This document shows positions 62,863 through 64,000 of a stretch of DNA of 64,000 nucleotides, in pieces (the first letter of the stretch is position 1; each line of letters begins with the position of its first letter). The stretch lies in the NCBI RefSeq assembly GCF_037479095.1, contig NZ_JBBGZW010000001.1, positions 2,728,001 to 2,792,000 on the forward strand, written 5' to 3'. The notes beneath the pieces are model-generated. The model ran no database searches. It saw only the letters and a list, made by a program, of their open reading frames with translations, and was not told the DNA's origin. Source of the DNA: Pantoea nemavictus. GTDB lineage: Bacteria > Pseudomonadota > Gammaproteobacteria > Enterobacterales > Enterobacteriaceae. A program made the translations under genes and the position numbers.

Positions 62863-63840
62863 ATGCCAAATCGTCTTACCTGGTGCGATCTGCCCGCCGA
62901 TGTCTCACTTTGGCCGGGTTTACCCCTTTCCCTCAGCGGTGATGAAGTCATGCCGCTGGATTACCGTGCTGGTCGGACTGGCTGGCTGCTGTATGGGCGC
63001 GGACTCGATAAACAAAAACTGACCGATTACCAGCATAAGCTCGGTGCGGCGATGGTGATCGTCAGCGCCTGGAATGTCGATGAGTATCAGGTGGTACGGT
63101 TAGCCGGTTCGCTGACGCCGCGTGCTAGTAAACTGGCGCATGAAGCCGGTTTCGATGTGGCACCGCTCGGCAAAATTCCGCATCTGAAAACGCCAGGTTT
63201 ACTGGTGATGGACATGGATTCTACCGCCATCCAGATTGAGTGCATTGATGAGATCGCCAAACTGGCGGGCTGCGGCGAGCAGGTGGCGGAAGTCACCGAA
63301 CGCGCGATGCGCGGCGAGCTGGATTTCAAAGCCAGCCTGCGCGAGCGCGTGGGCACCTTAGCGGGCGCCGATGCCAATATTCTGATGCAGGTGCGCGATG
63401 CGCTGCCGCTGATGCCAGGCTTAACCACGCTGGTGCAGAAACTGCAGGCGCTGGGCTGGCAGGTAGCGATCGCCTCGGGTGGCTTCACCTTCTACGCCGA
63501 CTATTTGCGCCAGACGCTGCATCTGGCAGCAGCAGTCGCTAATGAGCTGGAAATTCGCGACGGCAAGCTGACCGGCCAGGTGCTGGGACAGATTGTCGAT
63601 GCCCAATTTAAAGCCGATACCCTGAATGATTTGGCCCAACGCTTTGACATCGCCCCGGAACAAACCGTGGCGATTGGCGATGGTGCTAACGATTTGCCGA
63701 TGATTAAAACCGCGGCGCTGGGTATCGCCTACCATGCTAAACCTAAAGTGAATGAGCAGACGGAAATCATCATCCGCCATGCTGACCTGATGGGGGTGTT
63801 CTGCATCCTGACCGGCAGCCTGATTCACGAAGAGCGTTAA
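62863..63840 (+). CDS. serB: Phosphoserine phosphatase SerB
   Basis: The 325-residue enzyme makes L-serine from phosphoserine, the last step of serine synthesis. The HAD nucleophile motif is VMDMDSTAIQIECIDEIA. ASGGFTFYADYL and AIGDGANDLPMIKTA complete the active site. An N-terminal ACT-like region is present as in E. coli SerB (322). The ATG at 62863 follows ACAGGAG; a frame from 62830 is less likely. It is 13 bp before radA. Confidence 0.97.
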   Translation: MPNRLTWCDLPADVSLWPGLPLSLSGDEVMPLDYRAGRTGWLLYGRGLDKQKLTDYQHKLGAAMVIVSAWNVDEYQVVRLAGSLTPRASKLAHEAGFDVAPLGKIPHLKTPGLLVMDMDSTAIQIECIDEIAKLAGCGEQVAEVTERAMRGELDFKASLRERVGTLAGADANILMQVRDALPLMPGLTTLVQKLQALGWQVAIASGGFTFYADYLRQTLHLAAAVANELEIRDGKLTGQVLGQIVDAQFKADTLNDLAQRFDIAPEQTVAIGDGANDLPMIKTAALGIAYHAKPKVNEQTEIIIRHADLMGVFCILTGSLIHEER

Positions 63841-63853
63841 CTGAGGATTTGAT

Positions 63854-64000
63854 TTGGCCAAAGCGGCAAAACGCGCCTTCGTTTGTAACGAATGCGGCGC
63901 TGATTATCCACGCTGGCAGGGGCAATGTAGCGCCTGCCACGCATGGAACACCATCACCGAGGTGCGCATTGCCGCCTCGCCTGCGGCAGCGCGTAACGAG
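63854..64000 (+). CDS. radA: DNA repair protein RadA (5' part)
   Basis: Only the first 49 codons are in the window. From a TTG start preceded by AGGA they read AKAAKRAFVCNECGADYPRW, then CSACHAWNTITEV, the four-Cys zinc finger of RadA (Sms). This RecA-like, Lon-related ATPase acts in branch migration and processing of recombination intermediates. The serB-radA order is as in E. coli. Confidence 0.94.
   Translation, partial: MAKAAKRAFVCNECGADYPRWQGQCSACHAWNTITEVRIAASPAAARNE

Overview
This window is enterobacterial chromosome, most likely Pantoea or a close Erwiniaceae relative. The gene order follows the E. coli argI-rraB / valS-holC-pepA-lptFG and fhuF-yjjZ-leu tRNA-rsmC-holD-rimI-yjjG / smp-serB-radA neighbourhoods. 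Added to these are miaE, a membrane gluconate-type dehydrogenase operon, a copy of ERIC, and several dispersed palindromic repeat families. Coding is dense and GC-rich apart from one AT-rich islet.

Layout. 1-1052: 3' end of a GH20 hexosaminidase. 1227-4353: ridA, then pyrLBI with its attenuator, and argI under ARG boxes, all on the minus strand. 4516-5764: rraB and miaE. 5927-11492: a GNAT gene, valS, holC and pepA on the minus strand. 11761-13937: lptFG, the LPS exporter membrane subunits. 14003-18596: yjiN, yjgR and an orphan peptide-type binding protein. 19129-22922: a three-subunit FAD/cytochrome c sugar-acid dehydrogenase. 23007-25665: marC, an IS110-family element and a hypothetical gene. 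25761-28913: AhpD-like protein, azoreductase, MocR regulator, DUF2501. 29187: tRNA-Leu(CAA), followed by an AT-rich islet holding a truncated T6SS Hcp gene and a small membrane-anchored protein. 30686-45450: mixed accessory genes (YqjC, quinone reductase/LysR pair, MFS, DUF1176, YecA, 2OG oxygenase with a MetQ-like protein, serine hydrolase, RcnB-like, MocR/GNAT pair, DUF1640-like) and opgB. 45667-50015: tautomerase/LysR, glycosyltransferase, beta-propeller, histidine phosphatase. 50600-55560: a nucleoside-use locus (MFS, LacI regulator, nucleoside hydrolase, second MFS). 55557-58603: YbaK-like, fhuF, a GGDEF protein, yjjZ. 58697-59022: three tandem tRNA-Leu(CAG). 59165-64000: rsmC, ERIC, holD-rimI-yjjG, smp, serB and the start of radA.

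The most striking feature is the IS110 element at 23734-24942. Removing it restores an exact 24-bp inverted-repeat REP-like palindrome. Its 210-bp non-coding left end folds on paper into a 5' hairpin and two stem-enclosed loops. The first loop carries short stretches matching the REP target half-sites, and the second carries stretches matching the element's own ends. This is the architecture of a bridge RNA as described for IS621. Joining the two ends would also assemble a sigma70-like promoter (TTGACG-N17-TATCTT) pointing into this RNA. The gene at 25030-25665 beside it looks like a stand-alone relative of the IS110 N-terminal DEDD domain.

Repeats include four copies of a ~130-bp G/C-run palindrome (one inside the pepA-holC-valS gene string), two REP-like B elements, two C elements and one full-length 127-bp ERIC. 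All assignments come from reading the sequence; no database search was possible.
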